64,000 nucleotides of DNA. It comes from Actinomycetes bacterium (lineage in GTDB: Bacteria; Actinomycetota; Acidimicrobiia; Acidimicrobiales; RAAP-2). The DNA lies in contig JAJYVS010000004.1 in the NCBI GenBank assembly GCA_021791895.1, positions 1-64,000 on the forward strand, read 5' to 3'. Positions 41,227 through 50,723 of the stretch are shown in pieces. Every line of letters begins with the position of its first letter. The first letter of the stretch is position 1. The translations under genes were made by a program, and so were the position numbers. Below the pieces are notes generated by a model. It saw only the letters and a list, made by a program, of their open reading frames with translations. It searched no databases and was not told where the DNA came from.

Positions 41227-41714
41227 CCGAGGGCCCCGGCGCCGTGCCGACGACCACCAGTGTCGAGCCGTCAGCCGCGGCCCCGCTGGTGTTCGTGGCT
41301 CGCAACGAGTACCACGACCGGGTCGCCCAGCTGAAGGCGGAGGGGTTCGAGATGTGCGCCGACCTCTGCGCGGTGGACTACCTGAGCCATCCGGCCCGCC
41401 GGTTGCCCGAGGGGGTGGTGGGCGAGCGCTTCGAGGTGGTGGTCAACCTGCTCTCGTTGTCGATGAAGCGGCGGGTCCGGATCCGGGTCCAGGTGCCCGA
41501 GTCCGACCCCTCGGTCCCCACCCTCTTCGACCTCTATCCGGGGTCCGAGGCGATGGAGCGCGAGGCCTACGACATGCACGGCGTCGTCTTCACCGGCCAC
41601 CCCGACCTCACCCGGATCCTCATGCCCGAGGACTGGGAGGGCCATCCGCTGCGCAAGGACTACGGGGTCGGCCGGGTCCCGGTCCAGTTCAAGGAAGCCC
41701 CGGGGCCGCGGTGA
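41223..41714 (+). CDS. nuoC: NADH-quinone oxidoreductase subunit C
   Basis: 163 residues, 30-kDa-subunit family: [56 protein letters not shown] and [20 protein letters not shown]. Peripheral-arm scaffold next to NuoB and NuoD. ATG 41223 overlaps the nuoB stop. Separate from nuoD, not fused. Confidence 0.95.
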   Translation: MTEGPGAVPTTTSVEPSAAAPLVFVARNEYHDRVAQLKAEGFEMCADLCAVDYLSHPARRLPEGVVGERFEVVVNLLSLSMKRRVRIRVQVPESDPSVPTLFDLYPGSEAMEREAYDMHGVVFTGHPDLTRILMPEDWEGHPLRKDYGVGRVPVQFKEAPGPR

Positions 41715-43054
41715 ACGAGGACCCGCTCGACCCCCACCCACCCCAGCGCTCCTGGTCTCCGGCCGAGACCTCCGAAGGCTCCCAGGAGCTCGCCCCGGCT
41801 GGCGCGCTCCGGCTCGACCACTCGGTCGCCTCGGTGCTGCGGATCCCCGAGGGCGCGCTCGACGCCGGCCAGATCGACGTCGAGCGGGGCGAGGACACCA
41901 TGATCATCAACATGGGCCCCCAGCACCCCTCGACGCACGGGGTCCTGCGGCTCATGCTCGAGCTCGAGGGCGAGACAGTGCTCCGGACCAAGCCGGTCGT
42001 GGGCTACCTGCACACCGGCATGGAGAAGACGGCCGAGGAGCTCACCTACGTCCAGGGCGCGACCAACGTGACCCGCATGGACTACCTGTCCCCGCTCCAC
42101 AACGAGCTGGTCTTCTCCCTGGCCACCGAGGCGCTGCTCGGGGTGCAGGTGCCGCCGCGGGCGGTGTGGATCCGGATGCTCATGAGCGAGCTCAACCGGA
42201 TGTCCTCGCACCTCATGTGGATGGCCACCAACGGCATGGACCTCGGGTCCACGTCGATGATGATCTACGGCTTCCGAGAGCGCGAGCTCGTGCTCGAGTT
42301 CTTCCAGAAGACGACCGGCTTGCGGATGAACCACAACTACGTCCGCCCCGGCGGCGTGGCGGCCGACCTCCCCGACGGCTGGGAGGACGACGTCGAGATC
42401 ATCTGCGACACGGTGCTCGAGCGCACCTACGAGTACGACGAGCTGCTGACCGGCCAGCCGATCTTCCGGGAGCGCACCGAGGCGGTGGGCAGCCTGAGCG
42501 CCGAGGTGGCGGTGGCGCTGTCGGCCACCGGGCCCATCCTCCGCTCGACCGGGGTGCCCTGGGACCTCCGCCGGACCATGCCCTACCTCGCCTACGACGA
42601 GGTCGACTTCGACGTCATCGTCGGCACTTACGGGGACAACTTCGACCGGTACTCGATCCGGCTCAACGAGATCCGCGAGTCGGTCCGGATCGTCCGCCAG
42701 GTCCTGGAGAAGATGCCGAGGGGGGACTACCGGCTCCAGGACGCCAAGGTGACCCCGCCGCCGCGGCGGCGCATCGACGAGTCGATGGAGGCGCTGATCC
42801 ACCACTTCAAGGTGTTCACCGAGGGCTTCCGGGTCCCCGAGGGCGAGGTGTACGTCGCCGTCGAGTCGCCCCGGGGCGAGCTCGGCTGCTACCTCGTCTC
42901 CGACGGCACGGCCAAGCCGTACCGCTGCCACATCCGGGGGCCGAGCTTCGTGAACCTCCAGACCCTCCCGGCCCTCCTGCGTGGCGGCTTGATCGCCGAC
43001 GCGGTCGCCGTCATCTCCTCGGTCGACCCAGTCATGGGCGAGGTCGACCGTTGA
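41711..43054 (+). CDS. nuoD: NADH-quinone oxidoreductase subunit D
   Basis: 447 residues, 49-kDa subunit forming most of the quinone pocket. IINMGPQHPSTHGVLRLMLE, GYLHTGMEKTAEELTY, NRMSSHLMWMATNGMD, RPGGVAADLPDGW and the C-terminal GPSFVNLQTLPALLRGGLIA. An N-terminal extension of about 50 residues (Pro/Glu-rich, then DHSVASVLRIPEGALDAGQ) precedes the core. GTG 41711 overlaps nuoC by 4 bases. Confidence 0.96.
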   Translation: MNEDPLDPHPPQRSWSPAETSEGSQELAPAGALRLDHSVASVLRIPEGALDAGQIDVERGEDTMIINMGPQHPSTHGVLRLMLELEGETVLRTKPVVGYLHTGMEKTAEELTYVQGATNVTRMDYLSPLHNELVFSLATEALLGVQVPPRAVWIRMLMSELNRMSSHLMWMATNGMDLGSTSMMIYGFRERELVLEFFQKTTGLRMNHNYVRPGGVAADLPDGWEDDVEIICDTVLERTYEYDELLTGQPIFRERTEAVGSLSAEVAVALSATGPILRSTGVPWDLRRTMPYLAYDEVDFDVIVGTYGDNFDRYSIRLNEIRESVRIVRQVLEKMPRGDYRLQDAKVTPPPRRRIDESMEALIHHFKVFTEGFRVPEGEVYVAVESPRGELGCYLVSDGTAKPYRCHIRGPSFVNLQTLPALLRGGLIADAVAVISSVDPVMGEVDR

Positions 43055-43644
43055 GCTACTTCAACGCCACCATGACCGGCCGGGCCCGCCAGCTGGTCTC
43101 CTTGTACCCCGAGCCCCGCTCGGCCCTGGTGCCGCTCTGCCACCTCGCCCAGGAACAGGACGGCTGGCTGACGCCCGAGGCCATGGAGGAGATCGCCGAG
43201 CTGGTGGGGGTGACCCCGGCCGAGGTGCGCGGCACCGCCACCTTCTACGACATGCTCCACACTGAGCCGGTCGGCCGCTACGTGGTGGCGGTGTGCACCA
43301 ACATCGCCTGCCTCCTCGACGGGGCCATCGAGCTGCTGGCCCATGCGCAGGAGCGCCTCGGGGTTCCGGTCGGCGCGACCACCCCCGACGGCTTGTTCAC
43401 CCTGGAAGAAGCGGAGTGCCTGGCCGACTGCGACCATCCGCCGTGCGTGCAGGTGAACCACCGCTTTGTCCGCACCACCACCGCCGCGGCCTTCGACCGC
43501 CTGGTCGAGGAGCTGTCGGCGGGGGGCCACGCCGAGGACATCCCCGCCCACGGGACCCTCGTGCGGGTCCGGCGCAGCGGGGGGCTACGGGTCGACGCCG
43601 GCCAGATCGCCCGGGAGCGGGCGGCGCAGGAGGGATCGGGCTGA
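43051..43644 (+). CDS. nuoE: NADH-quinone oxidoreductase subunit E
   Basis: 197 residues from TTG 43051 (TTGA overlap with nuoD); ATG 43072 is an alternative. Binds the N1a [2Fe-2S] cluster: first pair in VCTNIACLL, second pair in AECLADCDHPPCVQVN. Thioredoxin-like fold plus the N-terminal helical part (LVPLCHLAQEQDGWLTPEAM). Part of the NADH-oxidising module with NuoF and NuoG. A C-terminal tail of about 35 residues is longer than usual. Confidence 0.93.
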   Translation: MSYFNATMTGRARQLVSLYPEPRSALVPLCHLAQEQDGWLTPEAMEEIAELVGVTPAEVRGTATFYDMLHTEPVGRYVVAVCTNIACLLDGAIELLAHAQERLGVPVGATTPDGLFTLEEAECLADCDHPPCVQVNHRFVRTTTAAAFDRLVEELSAGGHAEDIPAHGTLVRVRRSGGLRVDAGQIARERAAQEGSG

Positions 43645-44948
43645 TGCCGTTGACCGACGCCCCCCGGATCATGACGGCGCGCCTCGGGGACCCGGACTCC
43701 TACACCATCGAGCGCTACCTCGAGACCGGCGGCTACCAGGCCCTGCGCAAGGCCCTGACCATGACCCCGGCCGAGGTGGCGGCCGAGGTCGACGCGGCCA
43801 GCCTCCTCGGGCGGGGCGGGGCCGGGTTCCCGGCCGGCCGCAAGTGGTCGATGCTGAAGAAGGACCCCGTCACCTCCCTCGTGGTGAACGGGGACGAGAG
43901 CGAGCCGGCGACCTTCAAGGACCACCTGCTCATCGAGCGCATCCCCCACCAGATCCTCGAGGGGGTCATCATCTCGGCCTACGCCCTCCAGGTGACCCGG
44001 GCCTTCGTCTACGTCCGGGGCGAGTTCGCCCTCGGCTTGGAGCGCATGGAGCAGGCCCTGAACGACGCCTACCACCACGGCGCGGTCGGTGCCGACATCT
44101 TCTCGTCGGGGTTCTCCCTCGACATCGTGGTGCACCCGGGGGCGGGGGCCTACATCTGCGGCGACGAGACCGCCCTTCTGGAGTCGCTCGAGGGCAAGCG
44201 GGGGTTCCCCCGCATCAAGCCCCCGTACTACCCGGCGGTGATCGGCCTCTACCACCAGCCCACGGTGGTCAACAACGTCGAGACCATGGCCAACATCCCC
44301 TGGATCGTGGCCAACGGCGGCGCGGCCTTCGCCGCGCTCGGCGCCGGGCGGTCCTGTGGCACCCGGATGTTCGCGTTGTCGGGTCACGTGAACCGGCCCG
44401 GGCCCTACGAGGTCGAGATGGTGAAGGTCAGCTTCCGGGACCTCATCTACGCCGAAGAGCTCGGAGGGGGGATCCGCGCCGACCGGGAGCTGAAGGCCTT
44501 CATCCCCGGCGGGGCGTCGTCCCCGTGGTTCGGCCCCGAGCACCTCGACCTCCCGCTCGGCCAGGACGAGGTCGGCCAGGCGGGGTCGATGCTCGGCTCG
44601 GGATCGGTGGTGGTCATGGACTCGAGCACCTGTCCGGTGCGGGCGGCCTGGCGGATCACCAAGTTCTTCTTCCGCGAGTCCTGCGGACAGTGCACGCCGT
44701 GCCGAGAGGGCTCGGGCTGGCTCGAGCGGATCTTGTACCGGATCGAGAACGGCGGCGGGCGCGAGCAGGACCTCGACCTCTTGCTCGACATCTGCGACAA
44801 CATCAGCCCCGGCGTGCACTGGCCGCCGGAGCAGACGACCATCTGCCCGCTCGGCCCGTCGATCCCCCCGTCGATCGCGTCGTCCCTGCTGCGCTTCCGG
44901 GACGACTACCTCGTCCACATCAAAGACGGTGGCTGTCCCCATGGCTGA
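43644..44948 (+). CDS. nuoF: NADH-quinone oxidoreductase subunit F
   Basis: 434 residues, NADH- and FMN-binding subunit. LLGRGGAGFPAGRKW (NADH loop), VNGDESEPATFKDHLLIERI and GAGAYICGDETALLESLEGK (FMN), and the N3 [4Fe-4S] motif ESCGQCTPCREGSGW with the distant Cys in TTICPLGPS. Full length. ATG touches the nuoE stop (TGATG). Confidence 0.96.
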   Translation: MPLTDAPRIMTARLGDPDSYTIERYLETGGYQALRKALTMTPAEVAAEVDAASLLGRGGAGFPAGRKWSMLKKDPVTSLVVNGDESEPATFKDHLLIERIPHQILEGVIISAYALQVTRAFVYVRGEFALGLERMEQALNDAYHHGAVGADIFSSGFSLDIVVHPGAGAYICGDETALLESLEGKRGFPRIKPPYYPAVIGLYHQPTVVNNVETMANIPWIVANGGAAFAALGAGRSCGTRMFALSGHVNRPGPYEVEMVKVSFRDLIYAEELGGGIRADRELKAFIPGGASSPWFGPEHLDLPLGQDEVGQAGSMLGSGSVVVMDSSTCPVRAAWRITKFFFRESCGQCTPCREGSGWLERILYRIENGGGREQDLDLLLDICDNISPGVHWPPEQTTICPLGPSIPPSIASSLLRFRDDYLVHIKDGGCPHG

Positions 44949-47766
44949 CCCCGAACCCTCGATTGAGCCCGAGACCGACGCCGTGACCTTCACGCTCGAC
45001 GGCCGGCAGGTGAGCGCCCGCAAGGGCGAGCTCGTGATCTCGGCGGCCGAGCGGGCCGGGGTCTACATCCCGCGCTTCTGCTACCACCCGCGCATGGAGC
45101 CGGTCGGCATGTGCCGCATGTGCCTGGTCGAGGTGGCCGGTCCCCGGGGGGCGTCGCTCCAGCCGGCCTGCATCATCACCGTCGACGACGGGGCCGAGGT
45201 CTCCACCACCTCGCCCAAGGTGAGAAAGGCCCAGGATGGGATCCTCGAGTTCCTGCTCATCAACCATCCCCTCGACTGCCCGGTCTGTGACAAGGGGGGC
45301 GAGTGCCCGCTCCAGGACCAGACCCTCGCCTACGGCCCGGGCGAGAGCCGCTTCGTGGAGGAGAAGCGCCACTTCGCCAAGCCCATCGCGATCTCCGACC
45401 TCGTGCTCTTGGACCGGGAGCGCTGCATCCAGTGCGCCCGGTGCACTCGCTTCGCCGAGGAGATCGCCGGCGAGGCCCAGATCGACTTCTCGGGCCGGGG
45501 GGAGCGGGTGGAGGTGGCCACCTTCCCGGCCCGGCCCTTTACCTCCTACTTCAGCGGCAACACGGTCCAGATCTGCCCGGTGGGGGCGCTGACCGCGACC
45601 CCTTACCGGTTCACGGCGAGGCCCTGGGACCTCGACCAGGTCGAGTCGACCTGCACGACGTGCGCCTTCGGCTGCCGGGTGGCGGTGCAGTCGTCGGCCA
45701 ACCGGCTGACCCGACTGCTCGGGCTGGACGCCGAGCCCGTCAACCAGGGCTGGCTGTGTGACAAGGGTCGGTTCAGCTTCGAGGCCGTGAACGGCGACGA
45801 GGTCGCCGCCGGCCCGAGCGACGACACCGAGGCGGTCACGCTCGGGACGCACCGACCCGGCGAGTTCGCCGGCGAGGTGGCCGAGACGGCGAGCCGGGTC
45901 GGGCGGGTGACCGAGCCGATGCTGCTCGACGGCGAACGCCACGTCCGGGTCGGCTGGTCCGAGGCCCTGGCCGAGGCGGCACGTCGCCTAGAGGCGATCC
46001 GCATCGCGCACGGACCCGGGGCCATCGCCTTCATCGGCGGCGGCCGGCTGACCAACGAGGGCGCGTACGCCTGGACCAAGCTGGCCAAGGCGGTGATCGG
46101 CACCGACTCGGTCGACGCCCAGCCCGGGGACGGGCTCCCGGCCGATCTCGTGCTGTCCCTGCCTCGGGCCACCATCGCCGAGACCTGCTCGGCGCCGGTG
46201 GTGCTCCTCTTCGCTGGCGACGTGCGCGAGGAGCTGCCGGTCCTGTTCCTCCGGCTGCGCCGGGCGGCCCTCGACCACAAGATCCGGATCGTCGAGGTGT
46301 CCCCCCGGGCCACCGCCATGAGCGAGTACGCCGCCGTCTCGTTGCGGGTTCGGCCGGGCGACGCCCCCTCGGTGGCCCGGGCGCTGGTCGGCGAGCCGTC
46401 TTCGTCGCCGTCGCACCCGGCCGGGCCGGCCTTCGCCCCCGAGCAGCTCGAGCGGGCCCGGACCCTCCTCGCAGCGGCGGCCGCCGACGGCCCGCCGGGC
46501 ACCGGCGTGGTCGTGGCCTTCTCCCGGGCCTCCTTGGCCGAGGACCCCTCGGTCGCCGCCACCGCGGTCTCCACCCTGGCCCTCGCCTGGCCCGGCGCCC
46601 GGTTCCTCCCCCTCTTGCGCCGGGGCAACGTCCAGGGGGCCCTCGACATGGGCATGGCCCCCGGCGTCCTGCCCGGTCGGACCTCGCTCGACACCGGCCG
46701 GGACTGGTTCACCGACCACTGGGGCTCGGTGCCCGAGACGAGGGGCCGTGACGCGACGGCCGCCCTGCGGTCGGCGACCGAGAGCGGCCCGGGCGCCGTC
46801 CGGGCGCTGGTCCTCTTGGGTTGCGACCCGCTGGAGGACTTCCCCGACTCGGACCTGGCCGCCCGGGCGCTGGCCGACGCCGAGCTCGTCGTCGCGGTGG
46901 CCGGCCACCCCGGCCCGGCCCTCGATCACGCCGACGTCGTCCTCCCGGTCGCGGTGGTCCACGAGCGGCCCGGCACCACCACCAACATCGAGGGCCGGGT
47001 CACCCGGCTGGGCCAGAAGCTAGCGCCGCCCGGGCTTGCCTGGCCCGACTGGACCATCGCGTCTGCGCTCTCCGACGAGCTGGGCTACGACCTGGCCATC
47101 GGGTCGGTGGGGGAGATCGGCGAGGAGATCGAGCGGGTGGCCCCGGCCTACCGGGGCTTCGCCCCCGGCTTCTTGGACCAGGTGTCGGGGCACGACGGGC
47201 TGGTCGTGCCGCTGGGCGCGGCCGACGTCCCGGTGGTCGTCCCCATCGACCCCATCGCCACCCCGGGGGTCGAGTCGGTGGAGCGGCAGGGGGCGCCGCC
47301 CCGGGTCGGCCTGACCGAGCCGCTCTCGCGCGAGCTCCTGGCCGCCCTCCACCCCGACGAGCGTGCCGAGCACGCCCCGCCCCCGCTCCGGCGCCCGGCC
47401 CCAGCGAGCGTCACCGTCCCATCGCCGGACCACTACTCGTTGCGTCTCGTGTCGACCCGCCGGCTCTACGACCACGGCGCCGCTATGACCGGGTCCCCTT
47501 CGCTCGACCGGCTGGTTCCGGCGGCCGAGGCGGTCGCCAACCCATCCGAGCTGGCCCGCCTGGGGGTGGAGCGGGGGGATCGGGTTCGGGTCTCCTCGCC
47601 GCGCGGCGAGGTGGTCCTCGAGGCCCGCCCCGACGACGGCGTGCCGAAGGGGGTGCTGGTCGTCGAGTTCAACCTGTCGGAGCCGACCGGTGGGCGCAAG
47701 AACGCCGCGGCGTCGTTGATCGACGCCACCGCGGTGGTGAACGACGTCCGGCTGGAGACGCTGTGA
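44941..47766 (+). CDS. nuoG: NADH-quinone oxidoreductase subunit G
   Basis: 941 residues. N-terminal [2Fe-2S] ferredoxin domain (YIPRFCYHPRMEPVGMCRMC), His-Cys cluster region (HPLDCPVCDKGGECPLQDQT), two-cluster part (CIQCARCTRFAEEIAGEAQI), then the molybdopterin-type domain with a CxxCxxxC...C set (STCTTCAFGCRVAV; NQGWLCDKGRF) for the extra N7 cluster, and a C-terminal molydopterin-dinucleotide-binding-like end (LARLGVERGDRVRVSSPRGE). ATG 44941 lies 8 bases inside nuoF. The middle part is Ala/Pro/Gly-rich and poorly conserved. Confidence 0.94.
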   Translation: MADPEPSIEPETDAVTFTLDGRQVSARKGELVISAAERAGVYIPRFCYHPRMEPVGMCRMCLVEVAGPRGASLQPACIITVDDGAEVSTTSPKVRKAQDGILEFLLINHPLDCPVCDKGGECPLQDQTLAYGPGESRFVEEKRHFAKPIAISDLVLLDRERCIQCARCTRFAEEIAGEAQIDFSGRGERVEVATFPARPFTSYFSGNTVQICPVGALTATPYRFTARPWDLDQVESTCTTCAFGCRVAVQSSANRLTRLLGLDAEPVNQGWLCDKGRFSFEAVNGDEVAAGPSDDTEAVTLGTHRPGEFAGEVAETASRVGRVTEPMLLDGERHVRVGWSEALAEAARRLEAIRIAHGPGAIAFIGGGRLTNEGAYAWTKLAKAVIGTDSVDAQPGDGLPADLVLSLPRATIAETCSAPVVLLFAGDVREELPVLFLRLRRAALDHKIRIVEVSPRATAMSEYAAVSLRVRPGDAPSVARALVGEPSSSPSHPAGPAFAPEQLERARTLLAAAAADGPPGTGVVVAFSRASLAEDPSVAATAVSTLALAWPGARFLPLLRRGNVQGALDMGMAPGVLPGRTSLDTGRDWFTDHWGSVPETRGRDATAALRSATESGPGAVRALVLLGCDPLEDFPDSDLAARALADAELVVAVAGHPGPALDHADVVLPVAVVHERPGTTTNIEGRVTRLGQKLAPPGLAWPDWTIASALSDELGYDLAIGSVGEIGEEIERVAPAYRGFAPGFLDQVSGHDGLVVPLGAADVPVVVPIDPIATPGVESVERQGAPPRVGLTEPLSRELLAALHPDERAEHAPPPLRRPAPASVTVPSPDHYSLRLVSTRRLYDHGAAMTGSPSLDRLVPAAEAVANPSELARLGVERGDRVRVSSPRGEVVLEARPDDGVPKGVLVVEFNLSEPTGGRKNAAASLIDATAVVNDVRLETL

Positions 47767-48935
47767 ACCCCGCCGTGTGGCTGGCCACCGATCCGCTCTT
47801 CGCCCACGGGGTGCACTGGGCCGAGCTGTTGATCGTCCTCATCAAGGTGCTGGCGGCGTTCGTCGTGCTCATGGTCTCGGTGATGCTGATGATCTGGTTC
47901 GAGCGCAAGGTCATCAGCGACATGCAGAGCCGGATCGGCCCCAACCGGGCCGGCCCCTACGGGCTCCTCCAGACCATGGCCGACGGGATCAAGCTGTTCT
48001 TCAAGGAGGACCTGGTCCCCGAGCGTGCCGACCGGTTCGTCTTCAAGCTGGCCCCGTACCTGGCCCTGGTGCCGGCCCTCTTGGTCTTCACCGTGGTCCC
48101 GGTCGGCGGCGTGCTCACGATCGCCGGCCACACCTTCCAGCTGCAGGTGGCCGACCCGCCCTTCGGGATCCTGCTCGTCCTCGCCCTGTCGTCGATCTCG
48201 GTCTACGGCGTGATGCTCGCCGGCTGGTCCTCGGGGTCCAAGTACCCGCTGATCGGGTCGGTCCGGGCCTCGGCCCAGATGATCTCCTACGAGGCGGCCC
48301 TCGGCCTCAACGTGGTCGCGGTGGTTCTCACGGCCCAGTCGCTGTCGACCCGGGCCATCGTCGTGAGCCAGGCCCACGGCTTCTGGGACTGGAACGTCAT
48401 CCGACTCGGCTTCGTGCCGTTCTTCTTGTACCTCGCCTCGATCACCGCCGAGCTCAACCGCCCGCCGTTCGACCTGGTCGAGGCGGACAGCGAGCTGGTC
48501 GGCGGGTTCAACACCGAGTACTCCTCGATCCGCTTCGCCATGTTCTTCCTGGCCGAGTTCATGAACGTCATCACCATGTCGGCGGTCGTGGTCACCTTGT
48601 ACTTCGGCGGCCCCGACGGGCCGATCCCCCGGTTCATCCCGACCTCGGACATCTGGATGCCCATCGTCTGGTTCGCCGCCAAGACCCTGGTGTTCTTGTT
48701 CGTGTACGTGTGGCTCCGGGCCGCGCTGCCCCGGCTGCGCTACGACCAGCTCATGGACCTCGGCTGGAAGGTGCTGATCCCGGTGTCGCTCGGGTGGCTG
48801 CTCATTGTGGCCGCGGTCCTCATCTGGGGCTGGTGGGGCCTCCTCGTCGCGCTGGCCGAGGTGGTCCTCGGGGCGGCCCTCCTCCGGGCGTTCAAGGTGG
48901 GGGCGTCGCGCGCCCAGACCGAAGAGGCGTTCTGA
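47763..48935 (+). CDS. nuoH: NADH-quinone oxidoreductase subunit H
   Basis: 390 residues, eight or nine membrane spans. MIWFERKVISDMQSRIGPNR, GLLQTMADGIKLFFKED, MISYEAALGLNVV and ELNRPPFDLVEADSELVGGF are the family hallmarks. Links the quinone pocket to the proton channels. GTG 47763 overlaps the nuoG stop (GTGA). Confidence 0.96.
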   Translation: MNPAVWLATDPLFAHGVHWAELLIVLIKVLAAFVVLMVSVMLMIWFERKVISDMQSRIGPNRAGPYGLLQTMADGIKLFFKEDLVPERADRFVFKLAPYLALVPALLVFTVVPVGGVLTIAGHTFQLQVADPPFGILLVLALSSISVYGVMLAGWSSGSKYPLIGSVRASAQMISYEAALGLNVVAVVLTAQSLSTRAIVVSQAHGFWDWNVIRLGFVPFFLYLASITAELNRPPFDLVEADSELVGGFNTEYSSIRFAMFFLAEFMNVITMSAVVVTLYFGGPDGPIPRFIPTSDIWMPIVWFAAKTLVFLFVYVWLRAALPRLRYDQLMDLGWKVLIPVSLGWLLIVAAVLIWGWWGLLVALAEVVLGAALLRAFKVGASRAQTEEAF

Positions 48936-49720
48936 TGGAGCTCGGCTTCCTCGGCGGCTTCAAGCTCACCTTCGAACACCTCGGCCGGCGCCGGGTCACC
49001 CGCCAGTACCCCGACGAGAAGAAGCCCAAGCAGCCCCGCCAGCACGGTCGCCACGTCCTCAACCGCTACGAGGACGGGATGGAGAAGTGCATCGGCTGCG
49101 AGCTGTGCGCCGGGGTCTGCCCGGCCGACTGCATCTACGTGCGCGGGCACGACAACCCGCCGGAGCACCCGGTCTCCCCCGGCGAGCGCTACGGCTACGT
49201 CTACGAGATCAACTACCTGCGCTGCATCCACTGCGACCTGTGCGTCGAGGCCTGCCCGACCGAGGCCATCACCGAGTCCAAGTTGTTCGAGTTCTCCTTC
49301 ACCAACCGCGCCGACGCCATCTACACGCGCGACGAGCTGTTGGTGGGCGACGACGGCCGGCCCCGCCGGCTGCCGTGGGAGGACTGGCGGGAGGGGGACG
49401 ACCTGCACACCTCGGGGTGGATGCGGGCCACGTCGCCTTCGGGGGCCGCGGCCTTCGAGGGCGAGGTCCAGTGGTCGGGGGAACTCGGCTACGGGGTGCG
49501 GGTCCCTGAGGGGGGCCAGAGTGGCCGACGCGACGACGAGGCGACCGGCACGAGGCTATTGCGCGAGGTCATGGAGGCCCACCTGGTCCCCGACGACATC
49601 CCCTTCGAGCACCGGGGGATGCGGGGCCGGATGGAGCGGGCCAAGGAGTCGGCGGTGAAGAAGCGGGCCAGGGTGCTCGCCGCCCGCCGCCGACGGGCCG
49701 AGCTGAAGGTGGACCAATGA
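48935..49720 (+). CDS. nuoI: NADH-quinone oxidoreductase subunit I, with C-terminal extension
   Basis: 261 residues. Two [4Fe-4S] motifs, [19 protein letters not shown] (Cys 52, 55, 58, 62) and [17 protein letters not shown] (Cys 97, 100, 103, 107), carry clusters N6a and N6b. After the ordinary domain ends near residue 185 there is a charged, helix-like tail of about 75 residues ([20 protein letters not shown]) not seen in typical NuoI. ATG shares its A with the nuoH stop. Confidence 0.95.
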   Translation: MELGFLGGFKLTFEHLGRRRVTRQYPDEKKPKQPRQHGRHVLNRYEDGMEKCIGCELCAGVCPADCIYVRGHDNPPEHPVSPGERYGYVYEINYLRCIHCDLCVEACPTEAITESKLFEFSFTNRADAIYTRDELLVGDDGRPRRLPWEDWREGDDLHTSGWMRATSPSGAAAFEGEVQWSGELGYGVRVPEGGQSGRRDDEATGTRLLREVMEAHLVPDDIPFEHRGMRGRMERAKESAVKKRARVLAARRRRAELKVDQ

Positions 49721-50418
49721 GCGGGGCGATGCTGGCGGCGACGGTCCCCGACTCGCTGACCTTCGCGATCAGCGCGGCGGTCATCTTGGCGGGGGCGTTC
49801 GGGGTCATTACCTCGCGCAACGCCGTCCACGCCGCCCTGTCCCTCGTGATGACGCTGTTCGGGGTGGCGGTCCTGTTCATCGAACAGCAGGCCAGCTTCC
49901 TCGCCGCGGTGCAGATCATCGTCTACGCCGGCGCCATCGTGGTGCTGTTCCTGTTCGTGATCATGTTCCTCGGCGTCGACCGACGGGAGAACGTGGCCGA
50001 GGAACCCCTGCGGGGCCAACGTCCCCTCGCGCTGCTCCTCGTCGCGGTGGCCATCGGCGGCGTGATCGCCCTCGAGGTGAGCGCGCACTGGGCGACCGGC
50101 GCCCACGCGGTCGCCGGGTCGACCACCGCCGGCCATCACTCCAACGTGTACGTGCTCGGCAAGGCGGTCTTCACCACCTACCTGTTCGCGTTCGAGGCCA
50201 CCGCCGCCCTGCTCGTCATCGCGGTGGTGGGCGCCGTGGTGCTGGCCAAGCGGCCCCGTGCGGGCGAGTCCCAAGACGAGGAGCGGCCAGAAGAGTCGGC
50301 GGGGCCGCAGGAGCCGGTGGTGGGTGGGTCGTCGGTCGACGACGAGCGCCCGGCCGCCCTGGTCGGCGGGGGGGCGTCTTCGAGCGGTGCGGCCGAGGAC
50401 GACGGGGGGGGCGGGTGA
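49717..50418 (+). CDS. nuoJ: NADH-quinone oxidoreductase subunit J
   Basis: 233 residues, five membrane spans in the first 175 ([60 protein letters not shown]). The last 55 residues are a hydrophilic Glu/Ser/Gly-rich tail absent from most NuoJ proteins. ATG overlaps nuoI, and the stop overlaps nuoK. Confidence 0.95.
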   Translation: MSGAMLAATVPDSLTFAISAAVILAGAFGVITSRNAVHAALSLVMTLFGVAVLFIEQQASFLAAVQIIVYAGAIVVLFLFVIMFLGVDRRENVAEEPLRGQRPLALLLVAVAIGGVIALEVSAHWATGAHAVAGSTTAGHHSNVYVLGKAVFTTYLFAFEATAALLVIAVVGAVVLAKRPRAGESQDEERPEESAGPQEPVVGGSSVDDERPAALVGGGASSSGAAEDDGGGG

Positions 50419-50720
50419 GCATCCCGGGGGAGTGGTACCTGATCCTGGCGGCCGCCCTGTTCATCCTGGGCGCGCTCGGCCTCCTGGTCCGGCGCAACGT
50501 GCTGGTCATGTTCATGTGCATCGAACTGATGCTCAACGCGGCCAACCTGACCTTCGTCACCTACTCCCGGATGCTCGGGGACATCGGTGGTCAGGTGGTG
50601 GTGTTCTTCGTCCTGGTGGTGGCGGCGGCCGAGGTCGTGGTGGGCCTCGGGATCGTGGTGGCTATCTTCCGCCGCCGGGCCAGCTCCTCGGCCGACGACC
50701 TCAACGCGCTGAAGGGCTGA
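50415..50720 (+). CDS. nuoK: NADH-quinone oxidoreductase subunit K
   Basis: 101 residues, three membrane spans ([57 protein letters not shown]) with the conserved membrane Glu residues of IELMLN and AAAEVVVG that form the proton path. GTG overlaps nuoJ by 4 bases. Confidence 0.96.
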   Translation: MSIPGEWYLILAAALFILGALGLLVRRNVLVMFMCIELMLNAANLTFVTYSRMLGDIGGQVVVFFVLVVAAAEVVVGLGIVVAIFRRRASSSADDLNALKG

Positions 50721-50723
50721 GCC

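Noticed and set aside
41660-42931. Long antisense open frame (about 420 codons) opposite nuoD
   Set aside because: His/Val/Glu/Asp-rich composition is the mirror of GC-rich coding DNA; nuoD on the other strand is unmistakable.
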